Of a stretch of DNA of 64,000 nt, positions 8,220 to 16,359 are shown in pieces. How positions within the stretch are numbered: position 1 is the stretch's first letter; each line of letters starts with the position of its first letter. The stretch is from NCBI RefSeq assembly GCF_902497555.1, contig NZ_CABVGP010000002.1, forward strand, positions 2,430,501 through 2,494,500, in the 5' to 3' direction. Position numbers and translations under genes: made by a program. Origin of the DNA: Amycolatopsis camponoti. GTDB lineage: Bacteria > Actinomycetota > Actinomycetes > Mycobacteriales > Pseudonocardiaceae. Under the pieces are notes generated by a model. The model ran no database searches. It had not been told where the DNA came from and saw nothing but the letters and a program-made list of their open reading frames with translations.

Positions 8220-9109
8220 GGGACATCCGCGAGCCGGAAGCGGGCCCATTCCCGCGCGGCCGCGGTGAGCGCTGCGCGGTGGGCCAAGGGCAGGTGGCGT
8301 TCGAGGTATTCCCAGATGCCCCAGATCGCGACAGCGAGAGCCGTTCTCGTTTCCGAAGGAGCTTGCTGCCAGGGCGGTAGCTCCTGTGCCCATGCCTCGG
8401 CATCGGCGGGGGTGTGTCCGGCTTCGATTAGGCGGGTGATGAGGAACGCCGGGTCGACGGCGGCGTTGGCGTGCCGGGACCAGGCCCAGTCGACGATCCG
8501 GACCTTTCTGTCGTGGACGAGCATGTTCAGCGCGTGCAGGTCGGTGTGCGCCAGCGTGTTCCCGGCGACGAGGTCGATCGCCGCGGCTTCCCAGGTCGTC
8601 AGCTGGTCGAGATGATCTCGAGCCCATGGGTCGAGGTCGGAGGGGACGTCCTTGGCGAGTCGTCGCCAGGCCGCCAGCCGGGCCCACTGATCGGCCAGGG
8701 CCGGTGCGTCGACGGACACCGTCGCGAGCCCGTCGGCCATCGCCGTGACGGCGTCTCGCGTAGCGGCGAGGTCAGGGGAGGTCGGTGACAGGTCGAGGTG
8801 GCGGCCGGGGGAGTGCTCGAAGCCGAGGAGAAGCCAGCCGTTCGCTTCGATGTGCCACAGCAGTCGAGGCGCGACCGATACAGGAAGAGCCGCGTTGACA
8901 GCCGCCTCGTGCCGGTGCATGCGTCCGCGTTTGCCGTCCGCGTCGGCGATGCCTTTGCAGAAGACGGCGCCGGAGGCGGTGTGCAGCGTCGCGGAGAAGT
9001 CGGAGTTGCGGCCTGCGCTGGGAAGCACTGCCTCGCGGACGTCGCCGGTTTCGCGTTCGATGGCCGCTCGAACCGGGGCGGGCAGTGCTTCCCAGGTGCT
9101 GCGAGGCAT
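8216..9109 (-). CDS. Aminoglycoside phosphotransferase-family kinase (297 aa)
   Basis: A small-molecule kinase of the APH/choline kinase fold. The catalytic loop HTDLHALNMLV supplies the HxDxxxxN motif and IVDWAWSRH the metal-binding Asp. The N-lobe has a nucleotide-binding strand (AVFCKGIADADG). ATG 9109 (MPRSTWEAL) has AGAAGG about 13 bases upstream. Coupled to the NUDIX gene downstream by a TTGA overlap. APH-fold proteins next to NUDIX enzymes are common in actinomycetes, and antibiotic resistance should not be assumed; the substrate is unknown. Confidence 0.8.
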   Translation of the reverse strand: MPRSTWEALPAPVRAAIERETGDVREAVLPSAGRNSDFSATLHTASGAVFCKGIADADGKRGRMHRHEAAVNAALPVSVAPRLLWHIEANGWLLLGFEHSPGRHLDLSPTSPDLAATRDAVTAMADGLATVSVDAPALADQWARLAAWRRLAKDVPSDLDPWARDHLDQLTTWEAAAIDLVAGNTLAHTDLHALNMLVHDRKVRIVDWAWSRHANAAVDPAFLITRLIEAGHTPADAEAWAQELPPWQQAPSETRTALAVAIWGIWEYLERHLPLAHRAALTAAAREWARFRLADVP

Positions 9110-9122
9110 GGTGCGCGCCCTT

Positions 9123-9581
9123 CTAAATCGCCGGCGGCGGGTCGTTGTGGCAGCCATTGTGGCAACCCGTGCAGCTACCCAGAGCGGTAGGCGGCCACAG
9201 CGGGTCGTCCAATCGGAAACCGAGTGAGCGCATGGCCGTGACCGTACGGATGAAGACGTCACCGGGCGACTCGCTCGCGGGCTCATTGTCGGTGGGCACG
9301 TGATGGATGAACCGGCCGGCGACGCGGTCGCAGAAGGCGGCGTACTCGGACGTGTCGAGGAGGAAGGTGTGCCAGCCGATGTCGACGAGTTCGCTCGGGG
9401 TGAGTGGGGCGCCGACGTTGGTGGCGCAGGCGAGGAGGAACGCCAGCGCCTGGTCCATGATGCGCTCGGCGAGGTCGCGCTCGAAGCGCTCGGCCTGGAC
9501 AATGCGGTCGGTCAGCCGATGGAAGAGGTCGTCGGAGACGAGGGACCGTCCGGTTCGGTGGGTGCTGGTCGTGATCGACAT
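9123..9581 (-). CDS. Conserved protein with Cys/His-rich tail, glycine-rich-domain-like (152 aa)
   Basis: Begins MSITTSTHRTGRSLV after a strong AGAAGGAGA site. The middle, LVDIGWHTFLLDTSEYAAF and then GRFIHHVP, resembles a bacterial family related to plant glycine-rich domain proteins, with conserved Trp-His and His-His pairs that could bind metal. The protein ends with GSCTGCHNGCHNDPPPAI, a CxxCHxxCH-type tail that could bind metal or be modified. It is the last gene of a three-gene operon with a TauD-type dioxygenase. The function is not known. Confidence 0.6.
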   Translation of the reverse strand: MSITTSTHRTGRSLVSDDLFHRLTDRIVQAERFERDLAERIMDQALAFLLACATNVGAPLTPSELVDIGWHTFLLDTSEYAAFCDRVAGRFIHHVPTDNEPASESPGDVFIRTVTAMRSLGFRLDDPLWPPTALGSCTGCHNGCHNDPPPAI

Positions 9582-9595
9582 CGCGGGTTCTCCTT

Positions 9596-9922
9596 CTAGA
9601 TCGCGGGACGGCGGTGCTTCGGGCGGATGGGGCGTCCGGTGAAGCGGCTGTGCTCGACGGCGGCGATGGAGAGGTGGATGTCCTCGTCGTCCGGAGCGGG
9701 GAGGGCCGCGTTGAGCACCAGGGTGAGGCTGCGGCGGGGAACGTCGATGAACACCGGGTCGATGTCGGCGGTGCACGCCCGGCGTACTGCTGCCTGCCAG
9801 TGGGCGAGGTCCTCGTCCGGGCCGAGGTTTTCCCAGCGCGCGATCATCCACTTGCCACGCTGGAGCTCGCCGACGATCTCTGGGAGCTCGGACACCCAGT
9901 AGGGCGCGGCGACGCTCGTCAT
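9596..9922 (-). CDS. Small hypothetical protein (108 aa)
   Basis: Begins MTSVAAPYWVSELPEIVGEL; its ATG overlaps the dioxygenase stop in ATGA (9922-9919), so the two are coupled. It has WMIARWENLGPDEDLAHWQ and IDPVFIDVPRRSL and no membrane segment. No domain is recognised. The operon position suggests it serves the same pathway as the dioxygenase. Confidence 0.65.
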   Translation of the reverse strand: MTSVAAPYWVSELPEIVGELQRGKWMIARWENLGPDEDLAHWQAAVRRACTADIDPVFIDVPRRSLTLVLNAALPAPDDEDIHLSIAAVEHSRFTGRPIRPKHRRPAI

Positions 9923-10677
9923 GGCGCGACCACGGGAGTGAAGCCGGCCGGGATACGCCATGCCGGTCGGGGCTCGATGAGGGCTCGGTACATCCTTCGC
10001 GGGCCGGTGAAGGCGGTGCGGCCGTGCAGCCAGCGCCGGTTGTTGACGACGTATCCGCTGCCGGCTCTCGTAGGGATCGTGACCGTGTGCCGGTCGATGA
10101 CCTGGGCGAGTACGGCGAGCCAGCGCTGGGTCTGCGGGGAGAACCGGGCCAGCCTGTCGCGTCGGAGCCGGATGCCGACCAACCCGCACGGGTTGGGTTC
10201 GAAGACGTTCCCGACGATCCCCGCCGCGCCGCCGAAGTACGCGCCTCGCCGAGCCGACAGATCGGCCAGCGCCTCCGGCGCGCGGTCAGCCAGCTCCTCG
10301 TGCACTGCACGGCCGTCGACCAAGACGCAGTCACCGCCATGATCGGCGGTCTGGTTGCACGTCATGGCAACCAGCAGTGGCGGCCGTGGGACGTTAGAGC
10401 AGTCGGTGTGTGCGGACAGGGCGTGCCGGCTGAATCCGCCCTGTCCCGTCGGCGGGCGGTCGTTGCCGCGGTCGGAGATCACGGTGAGGCCCGTGCGGGA
10501 GTTGTCGCGGTGGTGAACGAGCTGGCCGAGGCGGGTCGCCAGCTGCAGTAGTTGTGGTTCGGTACGCACGCCGTCGAACAGCGCGACGCCATCGCGGGCC
10601 AGCACCGCGGCCAGCTCGCCGACACCACCCACCGCGCCGATGTCGACGCTGCATTCCGACAGCACGGTTAAGGACAC
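9919..10677 (-). CDS. TauD/TfdA-like Fe(II)/2-oxoglutarate dioxygenase (252 aa)
   Basis: Hydroxylates or otherwise oxidises an unknown small substrate. The facial triad is visible: H90-x-D92 in SAHTDCSN and the distal His218 in NNRRWLHGRTAF, with Arg227/228 after it as the candidate 2-oxoglutarate-binding residue. Overall length and order match the clavaminate synthase/TauD superfamily. GTG 10677 is preferred over upstream starts because GAAGGGAG lies 6 bases before it. First gene of the operon dioxygenase - 108-aa protein - Cys/His-tail protein, divergent from a NUDIX hydrolase and an XRE regulator. The context suggests a small tailoring or signalling pathway; the substrate is not deducible. 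Confidence 0.8.
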   Translation of the reverse strand: MSLTVLSECSVDIGAVGGVGELAAVLARDGVALFDGVRTEPQLLQLATRLGQLVHHRDNSRTGLTVISDRGNDRPPTGQGGFSRHALSAHTDCSNVPRPPLLVAMTCNQTADHGGDCVLVDGRAVHEELADRAPEALADLSARRGAYFGGAAGIVGNVFEPNPCGLVGIRLRRDRLARFSPQTQRWLAVLAQVIDRHTVTIPTRAGSGYVVNNRRWLHGRTAFTGPRRMYRALIEPRPAWRIPAGFTPVVAP

Positions 10678-10839
10678 GGCATCTCCCTTCGGTCGTGGTC
10701 CATCCGGTCCGACCAGCACACCGGTCCTGACCGGACGGCGTCCACTGACAGATCGTCAACTCCGCGTTCACCGCGAACGGCCGGGTGCGCTGCTACGGTC
10801 GGTGATACCGGACACGAGGAGCGCAGGAGGCTGGTTTCG
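10678..10839. promoter_or_regulatory. Divergent promoter region with inverted repeat
   Basis: This 162-base gap separates the dioxygenase operon from the NUDIX gene. It holds a perfect 7-bp inverted repeat, TCCGGTC at 10703-10709 and GACCGGA at 10729-10735, with a further CCGGTC between the arms. This is a plausible regulator site, perhaps for the adjacent zinc-ribbon XRE protein. No convincing -35/-10 pair was identified. Confidence 0.4.
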
Positions 10840-11256
10840 GTGGTGGAGACCGGATACCCGGTGTCGATCAAGGGTGTGCTGATCCGGGACGACCGGGTGC
10901 TGCTGGTGCACAACGAGCGCGACGAATGGGAGCTGCCGGGCGGCCGCATCGAACCCGGCGAGACTCCCGAACAGACCGTGGCGCGGGAGATCTCCGAGGA
11001 GTCCGGGCTGCCGGTCGAGGTCGGGGGGATTCTCGACGCCTGGGTGTACCACATCGACGTGGCCGACAAAGACGTGTTCATCGTGACGTACGGGTGCACC
11101 ACTGCATCCGACGCGGCGCCGGTGCTCAGCCACGAGCACAGCCGCATCGGCGAGTTCGCCGAGCACGAGGTTTCCGGGCTGCGCATGCCCGAGGGGTACA
11201 AGCGCTCGATCGTCGCCTGGTTCGACAGGCTTCGCACCCCGCACCCGGTCCGGTAG
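10840..11256 (+). CDS. NUDIX hydrolase (138 aa)
   Basis: Contains a perfect Nudix box: G-RIEPG-E-TPEQTVA-REISEESGL (residues about 36-58). The N-terminal strand GYPVSIKGVLIRDDRVLLV is typical of MutT-like enzymes. GTG 10840 follows GCAGGAGG. An XRE regulator starts 6 bases after its stop, so the two form an operon. The substrate is unknown. Confidence 0.88.
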   Translation: MVETGYPVSIKGVLIRDDRVLLVHNERDEWELPGGRIEPGETPEQTVAREISEESGLPVEVGGILDAWVYHIDVADKDVFIVTYGCTTASDAAPVLSHEHSRIGEFAEHEVSGLRMPEGYKRSIVAWFDRLRTPHPVR

Positions 11257-11261
11257 CGATC

Positions 11262-12509
11262 ATGGCTGGGTGTGAACGCTGCGGGACGGCCTTGGGTCGT
11301 TACTCCCACGCCCCGGTTTGCCCGGCCTGCCGCGCGATGAGCAACGGCCTGGCCCCGCGTCCGCCCCGGCTGACTCCCGCCGTCTGGATGTGGTCCGACC
11401 CCGCCGCCGCGGCGGCACTGTCTTCGCGGGATCTCGCCACGATCCTGCGCGCCTACCGTGCCGCGAACCGGCTCAGCCAGGAAGCGCTGGCCGCTCTGCT
11501 CGGCTATGACAAGTCCTATGTTGCGATGATCGAGACTCGCAGGCGCACGCCGGGTGACGTGGCCGGGCGCCGGCACATCGCCCGCGCCCTGGGGCTGCCG
11601 TTCCATCTGTTCGGCGTCACCGATCCGGACGACGCCGACTTTGCCGCGCTGGTGCAGTTCGGCGACAGCGTGATCCGGCTGGCCGAGATCGCCCGCCAGT
11701 CCGGCCGGGTGGTCGAGGCCGTCAACGAGCTGTGGCCGCTGGCGGCCCGCCTTGAAGCCCGCGCCGCCGAAGGCCGTCTCGAACGCGACACCCTGTATCT
11801 GCTCGCGTCCGCCCGCCTGGCCCTGGGCGTGTCGCTGGGCACCGTGCTGCCTGAGGAACGCCTGACCGGAGCCGCGGCCTGGACTGGCAAAGCTCTTCTC
11901 CTGGCCAGCCACCTCGACGACGCCGACTTCCTGGCGAACACCCTGAGGATGCACGGCAACGAGCTGCGCAAAGCAGGCCGTCTCCACGCTGCCGTCGCCC
12001 GGCTGGAGCACGCCGCGGCCGTGTCCACGACCGCGGCCGGACACGGCGCCGCGCTCGCGCTGCTGGCCCGAGCCGCCGGCGAGGCGGGCTCGGCGGTCCT
12101 GTTCGCCGACGCCATCGAGGGATGCCGCCGCCGACTCGACACGGCGACTGGGACGGATCTGCTGCTCAATCCCTTCACACTGCGCGAAATCCAGGCCCGG
12201 GGGCTGCTTGCCCTCAACTGCCCACATGACGCCCTCCAAGTCCTGAACACGGCTGCGGGGGAACCCGCCGCACCGCAATGGCAAGTCATCGAACGAGTTA
12301 CCGCCGGCGAAGTCCTAGCCGGGACTGGTGAACGCGCCGGTGCCGAGGAGGCCCTCACTGCGGCGATCGCGACCGCCGAGCAACGTCGGCTGCCGCACCA
12401 GCTGCAGCGGGCCGTCCGCGCCGCCGAAAACGGCCACCTGTCAGGTGTCGTCGTAGCCGGACGCCGCGCTCTGCAACGTCTTCGTGGCTTGCTCTCGCCT
12501 GCTGCCTGA
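11262..12509 (+). CDS. Zinc-ribbon plus XRE helix-turn-helix TPR-type regulator (415 aa)
   Basis: The N-terminus holds a zinc ribbon: C4-x2-C7 and C20-x2-C23 (CERCG, CPAC). Residues about 65-120 form an XRE helix-turn-helix (RLSQEALAALLGYDKSYVAM). The remaining 290 residues are Ala/Leu helical hairpins typical of TPR sensors. ATG 11262 starts 3 bases after the NUDIX stop codon. Such proteins act as transcription factors that sense a peptide or metabolite through the TPR part. The likely target is the divergent region at 10678-10839. Confidence 0.78.
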   Translation: MAGCERCGTALGRYSHAPVCPACRAMSNGLAPRPPRLTPAVWMWSDPAAAAALSSRDLATILRAYRAANRLSQEALAALLGYDKSYVAMIETRRRTPGDVAGRRHIARALGLPFHLFGVTDPDDADFAALVQFGDSVIRLAEIARQSGRVVEAVNELWPLAARLEARAAEGRLERDTLYLLASARLALGVSLGTVLPEERLTGAAAWTGKALLLASHLDDADFLANTLRMHGNELRKAGRLHAAVARLEHAAAVSTTAAGHGAALALLARAAGEAGSAVLFADAIEGCRRRLDTATGTDLLLNPFTLREIQARGLLALNCPHDALQVLNTAAGEPAAPQWQVIERVTAGEVLAGTGERAGAEEALTAAIATAEQRRLPHQLQRAVRAAENGHLSGVVVAGRRALQRLRGLLSPAA

Positions 12510-12770
12510 TCACGCGCGCCTGCCCAGGCGGTCATGCAACAGGGGGATACCGTTGTCTCGTCGGTAGATGACGTCGCAGCCTTCGCATTGCTTGGGGCTG
12601 CCTCGCGTTCGCCGTTCGCTGAACGGCAGGAACGTTGCAGTGTCGGAGATGCCGCAGAGCGTGGTGAACTCCTGCCCTGGCTCCAGCACTCCGGCGAGGC
12701 GATGCCATTCTCCGTTGATCACGGGGTGGATGGCCTGCGGGTCCATGTAGATCACCGCGCCCGCGTTCAC
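12510..12770 (-). CDS. Small zinc-finger-like protein (86 aa)
   Basis: Begins VNAGAVIYMDPQAIHPV; its GTG overlaps the upstream regulator stop in GTGA (12770-12767). Contains His, WHR, a single Cys in TTLCGISD, and a CEGCD pair near the C-terminus. This resembles short actinobacterial proteins with one HxxxC...CxxC zinc site, often encoded beside XRE regulators. It has no signal peptide. The function is unknown; co-translation suggests a partner of the DUF5753 regulator. Confidence 0.65.
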   Translation of the reverse strand: MNAGAVIYMDPQAIHPVINGEWHRLAGVLEPGQEFTTLCGISDTATFLPFSERRTRGSPKQCEGCDVIYRRDNGIPLLHDRLGRRA

Positions 12771-13567
12771 CGTGATCCCACCGGCAGATACGCGACAGCT
12801 TCTCGTTGGAGCGCATTGAACGTCGACCAGTAGTGCTTCACCATGGCTGGATCGGACAGGTAGATCGTCGCGTGCTCGTGCTTCACGACTATGGTGAAGG
12901 CCTTTTCTGCCGTCTCGTAGATCGCGAAGGGCTCGATCGTCGAAGCGGCGCGTGCCTCGGCCGGGACGACCCGGGTGTCGACCCGCCATCGGGGGTCCGG
13001 ATTGGTGATCTCGTCCAGCTGTGTCCGCAATACGTCCGGGGGAACGTTCTCTAGGGTCAACGCTGAAGCGCCCAGCAGGAGGATGTGCCGGTGCTGCGGA
13101 TCTCGGTCGAGCTGCCGCGCCTGCCGGGTCAAGACCTCTTGGTCGACGTCATCCGGCGTGGCGGTGTGCGGTCCCAGAACCGCGTGAGCGTAATCGAATG
13201 TCTGCAGTGACTCCGGCACGATCCTCGGTGCCCATTCGAACGTGCGGAGGGTGTAGCGGTCGTAGGCACGCTGGAGGCTGGTCACCTCGGAGTCGAGGCT
13301 TTCGACGTGGCTCATTCGATCGGATTCAGTGTGAAGTCGAATCAGGAGGCGACTTTCGGCGGGCGCCACTTTGAGGACTCCGAGAATCCAGCCAAGCGGT
13401 ACTTCCGGGATGCGCCGTTCTCCTTGCTCCCAGCTCGAAAGGGTGCTCGGGCCGATACCCGTCGTGCGGGCCAGTTCCCGGAGGCTCATGCCTTGATCGC
13501 TTCGATTCTGCCGTAGTGCGCTACCGAGCACGTAGAGGCCGGGGTGGCTCAGGGATCCGTCGGTCAT
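12767..13567 (-). CDS. XRE-family regulator with DUF5753-type ligand domain (266 aa)
   Basis: Residues about 15-70 form a helix-turn-helix (GMSLRELARTTGIGPSTLSS). Residues 95-266 match the DUF5753 domain by layout: YDRYTLRTFEWAPRIVPESLQTFDYAHAVL, which is common in Streptomyces and Amycolatopsis regulators. Quoted segments are split as FEWAPRIVPESLQTFDY and AHAVLGPH. ATG 13567 overlaps the stop of the upstream gene in ATGA; the downstream zinc-finger gene overlaps by GTGA. The three form a coupled operon. Such regulators usually control an adjacent small protein or natural-product genes. Confidence 0.85.
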   Translation of the reverse strand: MTDGSLSHPGLYVLGSALRQNRSDQGMSLRELARTTGIGPSTLSSWEQGERRIPEVPLGWILGVLKVAPAESRLLIRLHTESDRMSHVESLDSEVTSLQRAYDRYTLRTFEWAPRIVPESLQTFDYAHAVLGPHTATPDDVDQEVLTRQARQLDRDPQHRHILLLGASALTLENVPPDVLRTQLDEITNPDPRWRVDTRVVPAEARAASTIEPFAIYETAEKAFTIVVKHEHATIYLSDPAMVKHYWSTFNALQREAVAYLPVGSR

Positions 13568-13938
13568 GCCGAGTGCCGTTCTGTGAGAAGAAGCTGACGA
13601 GAGGCAGGCACGATGTCCGCGTTGACGTCGGCGGTGTTCGACTTCAGGACGTCCGCAAGCTCCTCGAGCCTGTTGGCGACCTGTAGCTGTTCGTCCGTTT
13701 TCGCCGTTCCGTCTTGTAATGTGCAGACAAGCAAACCGATTCGGGCCTGCATCGCACGCAACGTGTCGGCGAGTTTGGAGGTTTCATGGGACATCAAGAC
13801 TCCGGTCGATCGTGGCGGTACGTCCGAGGAGGACAGACGGCGAAGTCCGACAAGTACGCGGCATAGAAGCAAGAACCCAGCCTCTTCCGCGTTTTCCAGA
13901 TCGACCTTGGAAGGCCATCCTTCTTCCTTTGCTGACAT
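13564..13938 (-). CDS. Hypothetical helical protein (124 aa)
   Basis: Begins MSAKEEGWPSKVDLENAEEA. Mostly alpha-helical, with heptad-like SHETSKLADTLRAMQARIG and VANRLEELADVLKSN. The start at 13938 lacks a strong ribosome-binding site; the internal ATG at MSHETSK is an alternative. First gene of the operon with the DUF5753 regulator. No domain is recognised. Confidence 0.55.
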   Translation of the reverse strand: MSAKEEGWPSKVDLENAEEAGFLLLCRVLVGLRRLSSSDVPPRSTGVLMSHETSKLADTLRAMQARIGLLVCTLQDGTAKTDEQLQVANRLEELADVLKSNTADVNADIVPASRQLLLTERHSA

Positions 13939-14146
13939 GATGTTCGCCCAACGTTGATGCTCTTCGTGTCGGATCGTTCGCCGGTTCGGTCTACTTTCCT
14001 TGATGTACAGCGTGATCAACGGGATTGGTGAAGGGAAGTGGAAAAGGGGCCTACTGGGGCCGGGGTGGGCACAGTGGGGCCTCTTCGAGGCCTCCCCGTT
14101 GCTAAGGACGGGAATATGGTTCACGCTTGGTGGTAGACGTCGACAG

Positions 14147-15448
14147 ATGGGAATTCCGATGGAGACTTGGACGGCCGGGCGCGCTGCCGCGTTGTGCGCT
14201 GCCATGGGGTGCACTCTCGCCGAATTCGCGGGATATCTGGGACTGTCTCGTTCGACAGTGGCTAAATGGAATCGCACGACCAACCCGCGAAACCCGGGTC
14301 GTGAGGCGCAAGACTTGCTCACGGTAGCGTTGGCGAAGGCTTCGCCATCAGTTCGGGCACGCTTTCACAGCTACGCGGGTGAAGTGTCACAAGGGCGCAC
14401 GGATCTACCCGGGACGGCGGAAGTGAACTCGCGGGCCCAGGTTGCCGACGCAGCCGCGCAGGCTGAGCAGTTGGCCAACGATGTGGCCGCACTGGGTTCG
14501 GACGCCGACTTGATCGATTACCAGCGTTCCGAACTTGGGCGGATCGCCGTCGCATATGTTCATGCGCCCCTACCCGCTGTTTTCGCGGACCTGCGTCGAG
14601 TTCAGAACACCTTGACGCAAGCGCTGCGTACGCCCCAGCGGCCCGGCCAGACCCATGACTTGATGTTCCTGGCCGGGGTGACGTCGATTCTTCTCGCCCA
14701 CGCGAGCCAGAACCTTGGTGATCACGGTGCAGCTCTAAAGCATCTTCGGGCTGCTTCGACCTTGGCCACGGCGGTCGACAGCACCGCACTGCGGGCGTGG
14801 ACCTGTGGTTCGTCAGCGCTCTTTCACGAGTGGTCCCGCCAGCCGGCTGCCGCGGTAACAGCCGCGTTGAAGGGCCTGCAGTACAACTCCGGTCCTCAGA
14901 CGCGTCGACGTCTGCTGGCGATTGCGGCACGTTCCGCAGCGCGGGCGCAGCGGCCTGAGATGTCGCAAGATCTGCTCGCTCGTCTCGACGAACCGCCGAA
15001 CCGGGGCTTCGCCTCCGTGGATTCAGTCGAAGACTTCGGTGGCCTTCTGTCCTTTCCGGTCACGAAGAAGATCTACTACGTAGGCGGAACGTACGCGCTG
15101 CTTGGCGAATACGATGAGGCGGAACGCTCTTCGGCACAAGCAATCCGCGCTTACGAGCAAGGCTTGCCGCAAGAGCGATCCTACGGCGATCTGGCTCTGG
15201 CCCGCCTGGACCACGCACGGGCGTGTCTCGGGCAAGACAATGTCGAGGGTGCGGTCGCGTCCGTTGCGCGAGTTCTCGACCTGCCCCAGGAGGAGCAGAT
15301 CAGCCAGCTCCACGGGGCAATGGCCTCGCTGCGTGACCAGGCCCGGGAACTCGGCGATCGTCGCCATCGTGCCGCAGGCGAGTTGGCGGACCGGCTTACC
15401 GGGCATCTTTCAATGCGACCCCGCGCTCTACCATCGAGTTGTGCCTGA
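14147..15448 (+). CDS. Helix-turn-helix TPR-type regulator (433 aa)
   Basis: Residues about 10-45 hold a helix-turn-helix (CTLAEFAGYLGLSRSTVAKW). The rest is a TPR-like superhelix: AALKHLRAASTLATAV, YALLGEYDEAERSSAQAI and similar pairs. The start is uncertain; ATG 14147 (MGIPMETW) is used although the frame extends further upstream. It overlaps the downstream phosphotransferase by 8 bases, so the pair is coupled. It resembles actinobacterial regulators that sense small molecules and govern an adjacent kinase. It is divergent from the 12.5-13.9 kb operon. Confidence 0.75.
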   Translation: MGIPMETWTAGRAAALCAAMGCTLAEFAGYLGLSRSTVAKWNRTTNPRNPGREAQDLLTVALAKASPSVRARFHSYAGEVSQGRTDLPGTAEVNSRAQVADAAAQAEQLANDVAALGSDADLIDYQRSELGRIAVAYVHAPLPAVFADLRRVQNTLTQALRTPQRPGQTHDLMFLAGVTSILLAHASQNLGDHGAALKHLRAASTLATAVDSTALRAWTCGSSALFHEWSRQPAAAVTAALKGLQYNSGPQTRRRLLAIAARSAARAQRPEMSQDLLARLDEPPNRGFASVDSVEDFGGLLSFPVTKKIYYVGGTYALLGEYDEAERSSAQAIRAYEQGLPQERSYGDLALARLDHARACLGQDNVEGAVASVARVLDLPQEEQISQLHGAMASLRDQARELGDRRHRAAGELADRLTGHLSMRPRALPSSCA

Positions 15449-16322
15449 CCTCGTACTCCCAAATGTGCTCGACCTTGCGTGTCGCCGCGCCGGCCTTGAC
15501 CCGACCGGTGCGGCGCCTCTGCGCAACCACGCCAACGACGTCTACTTGCTTCCGTCGGCAGGCGACTCCGGCATCGTGGCGAAGGTCGGCGCACAGGCAC
15601 TGCGGGACCGTGCAAGCCGCGCTGTTCAGCTCACGCTCTGGCTGACTGAACAGGGCTTCCCCTGCACGCGGCCGGCTCAGGTCGAACAACCCGTGGAGCT
15701 TGCCGGTCACGTGGTCACGTTCTGGCGGTTCTATGCTCAGCAGGACCGCGGAGTACCTGACGCAGGTCACCTCGGCGCCTTGCTTCGTCAGCTGCACAGG
15801 CTGCCTGACCCGTCGGTCGAGCTGCCACCCGCGGCGCCGCTCTCTGCTTTCGCAGACGTCCTCTCCGCCGACACGACGCTCCCCGAACATGATCGTCGAT
15901 GGCTGATCGATGAACGCGACCGCCTGCTCAAGGACTTCCAGCAGCTGGTCTTCCCACTCGGGACCGGGCTGATCCACGGGGACGCCTACCCGGGGAACAC
16001 TCTGTGGGACGGCGCCGATGCCATTCTCGGCGACTGGGACGAACCGGCGTGGGGTCCCCGCGAACTCGATCTCGCGAACACCATCCAGGGTGGCATTCGC
16101 TTTGGCCGCACCCCCGCTGAACTGGACGCCTTCGCGGAGGCCTACGGCTACGACGTACGTGACTGGGCAGGTATCGACACTCTCGTGCGAATCCGTGATC
16201 TGCACACCCTGGGCAGCTTCTTGCGCCGAGCCGCGCGCGGAGACACCGGCGTCGCCGCCGAGCTGGAACGCCGGCTGCGATCTCTGCAGCGGGGAGACCG
16301 CGCTAGCTGGGTCGCCGCGTAG
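15441..16322 (+). CDS. Phosphotransferase-family (APH fold) kinase (293 aa)
   Basis: Catalytic loop LIHGDAYPGNTLW (HGDxxxxN) and metal-binding ILGDWDEPAWGPRELDL are intact. The N-lobe holds the LPSAGDSGIVAKV strand with the ATP-contact Lys. GTG 15441 (VPDLVLPNVLDL) overlaps the preceding regulator's stop by 8 bases. This is a second APH-fold enzyme in the window and shares little local sequence with the one at 8.2-9.1 kb. Its substrate is unknown. Confidence 0.83.
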   Translation: MPDLVLPNVLDLACRRAGLDPTGAAPLRNHANDVYLLPSAGDSGIVAKVGAQALRDRASRAVQLTLWLTEQGFPCTRPAQVEQPVELAGHVVTFWRFYAQQDRGVPDAGHLGALLRQLHRLPDPSVELPPAAPLSAFADVLSADTTLPEHDRRWLIDERDRLLKDFQQLVFPLGTGLIHGDAYPGNTLWDGADAILGDWDEPAWGPRELDLANTIQGGIRFGRTPAELDAFAEAYGYDVRDWAGIDTLVRIRDLHTLGSFLRRAARGDTGVAAELERRLRSLQRGDRASWVAA

Positions 16323-16359
16323 CCCACGGTCGCCAGTGCCTCAGCGGTGCTCAGCTGGG

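Noticed and set aside
10668..12284. Minus-strand 538-codon frame opposite NUDIX and XRE genes
   Set aside because: Antisense shadow; both plus-strand genes have recognisable motifs.
8216..16322. Calling the two APH-fold kinases antibiotic-resistance genes
   Set aside because: The fold includes many metabolic kinases, and nothing in the context supports resistance.
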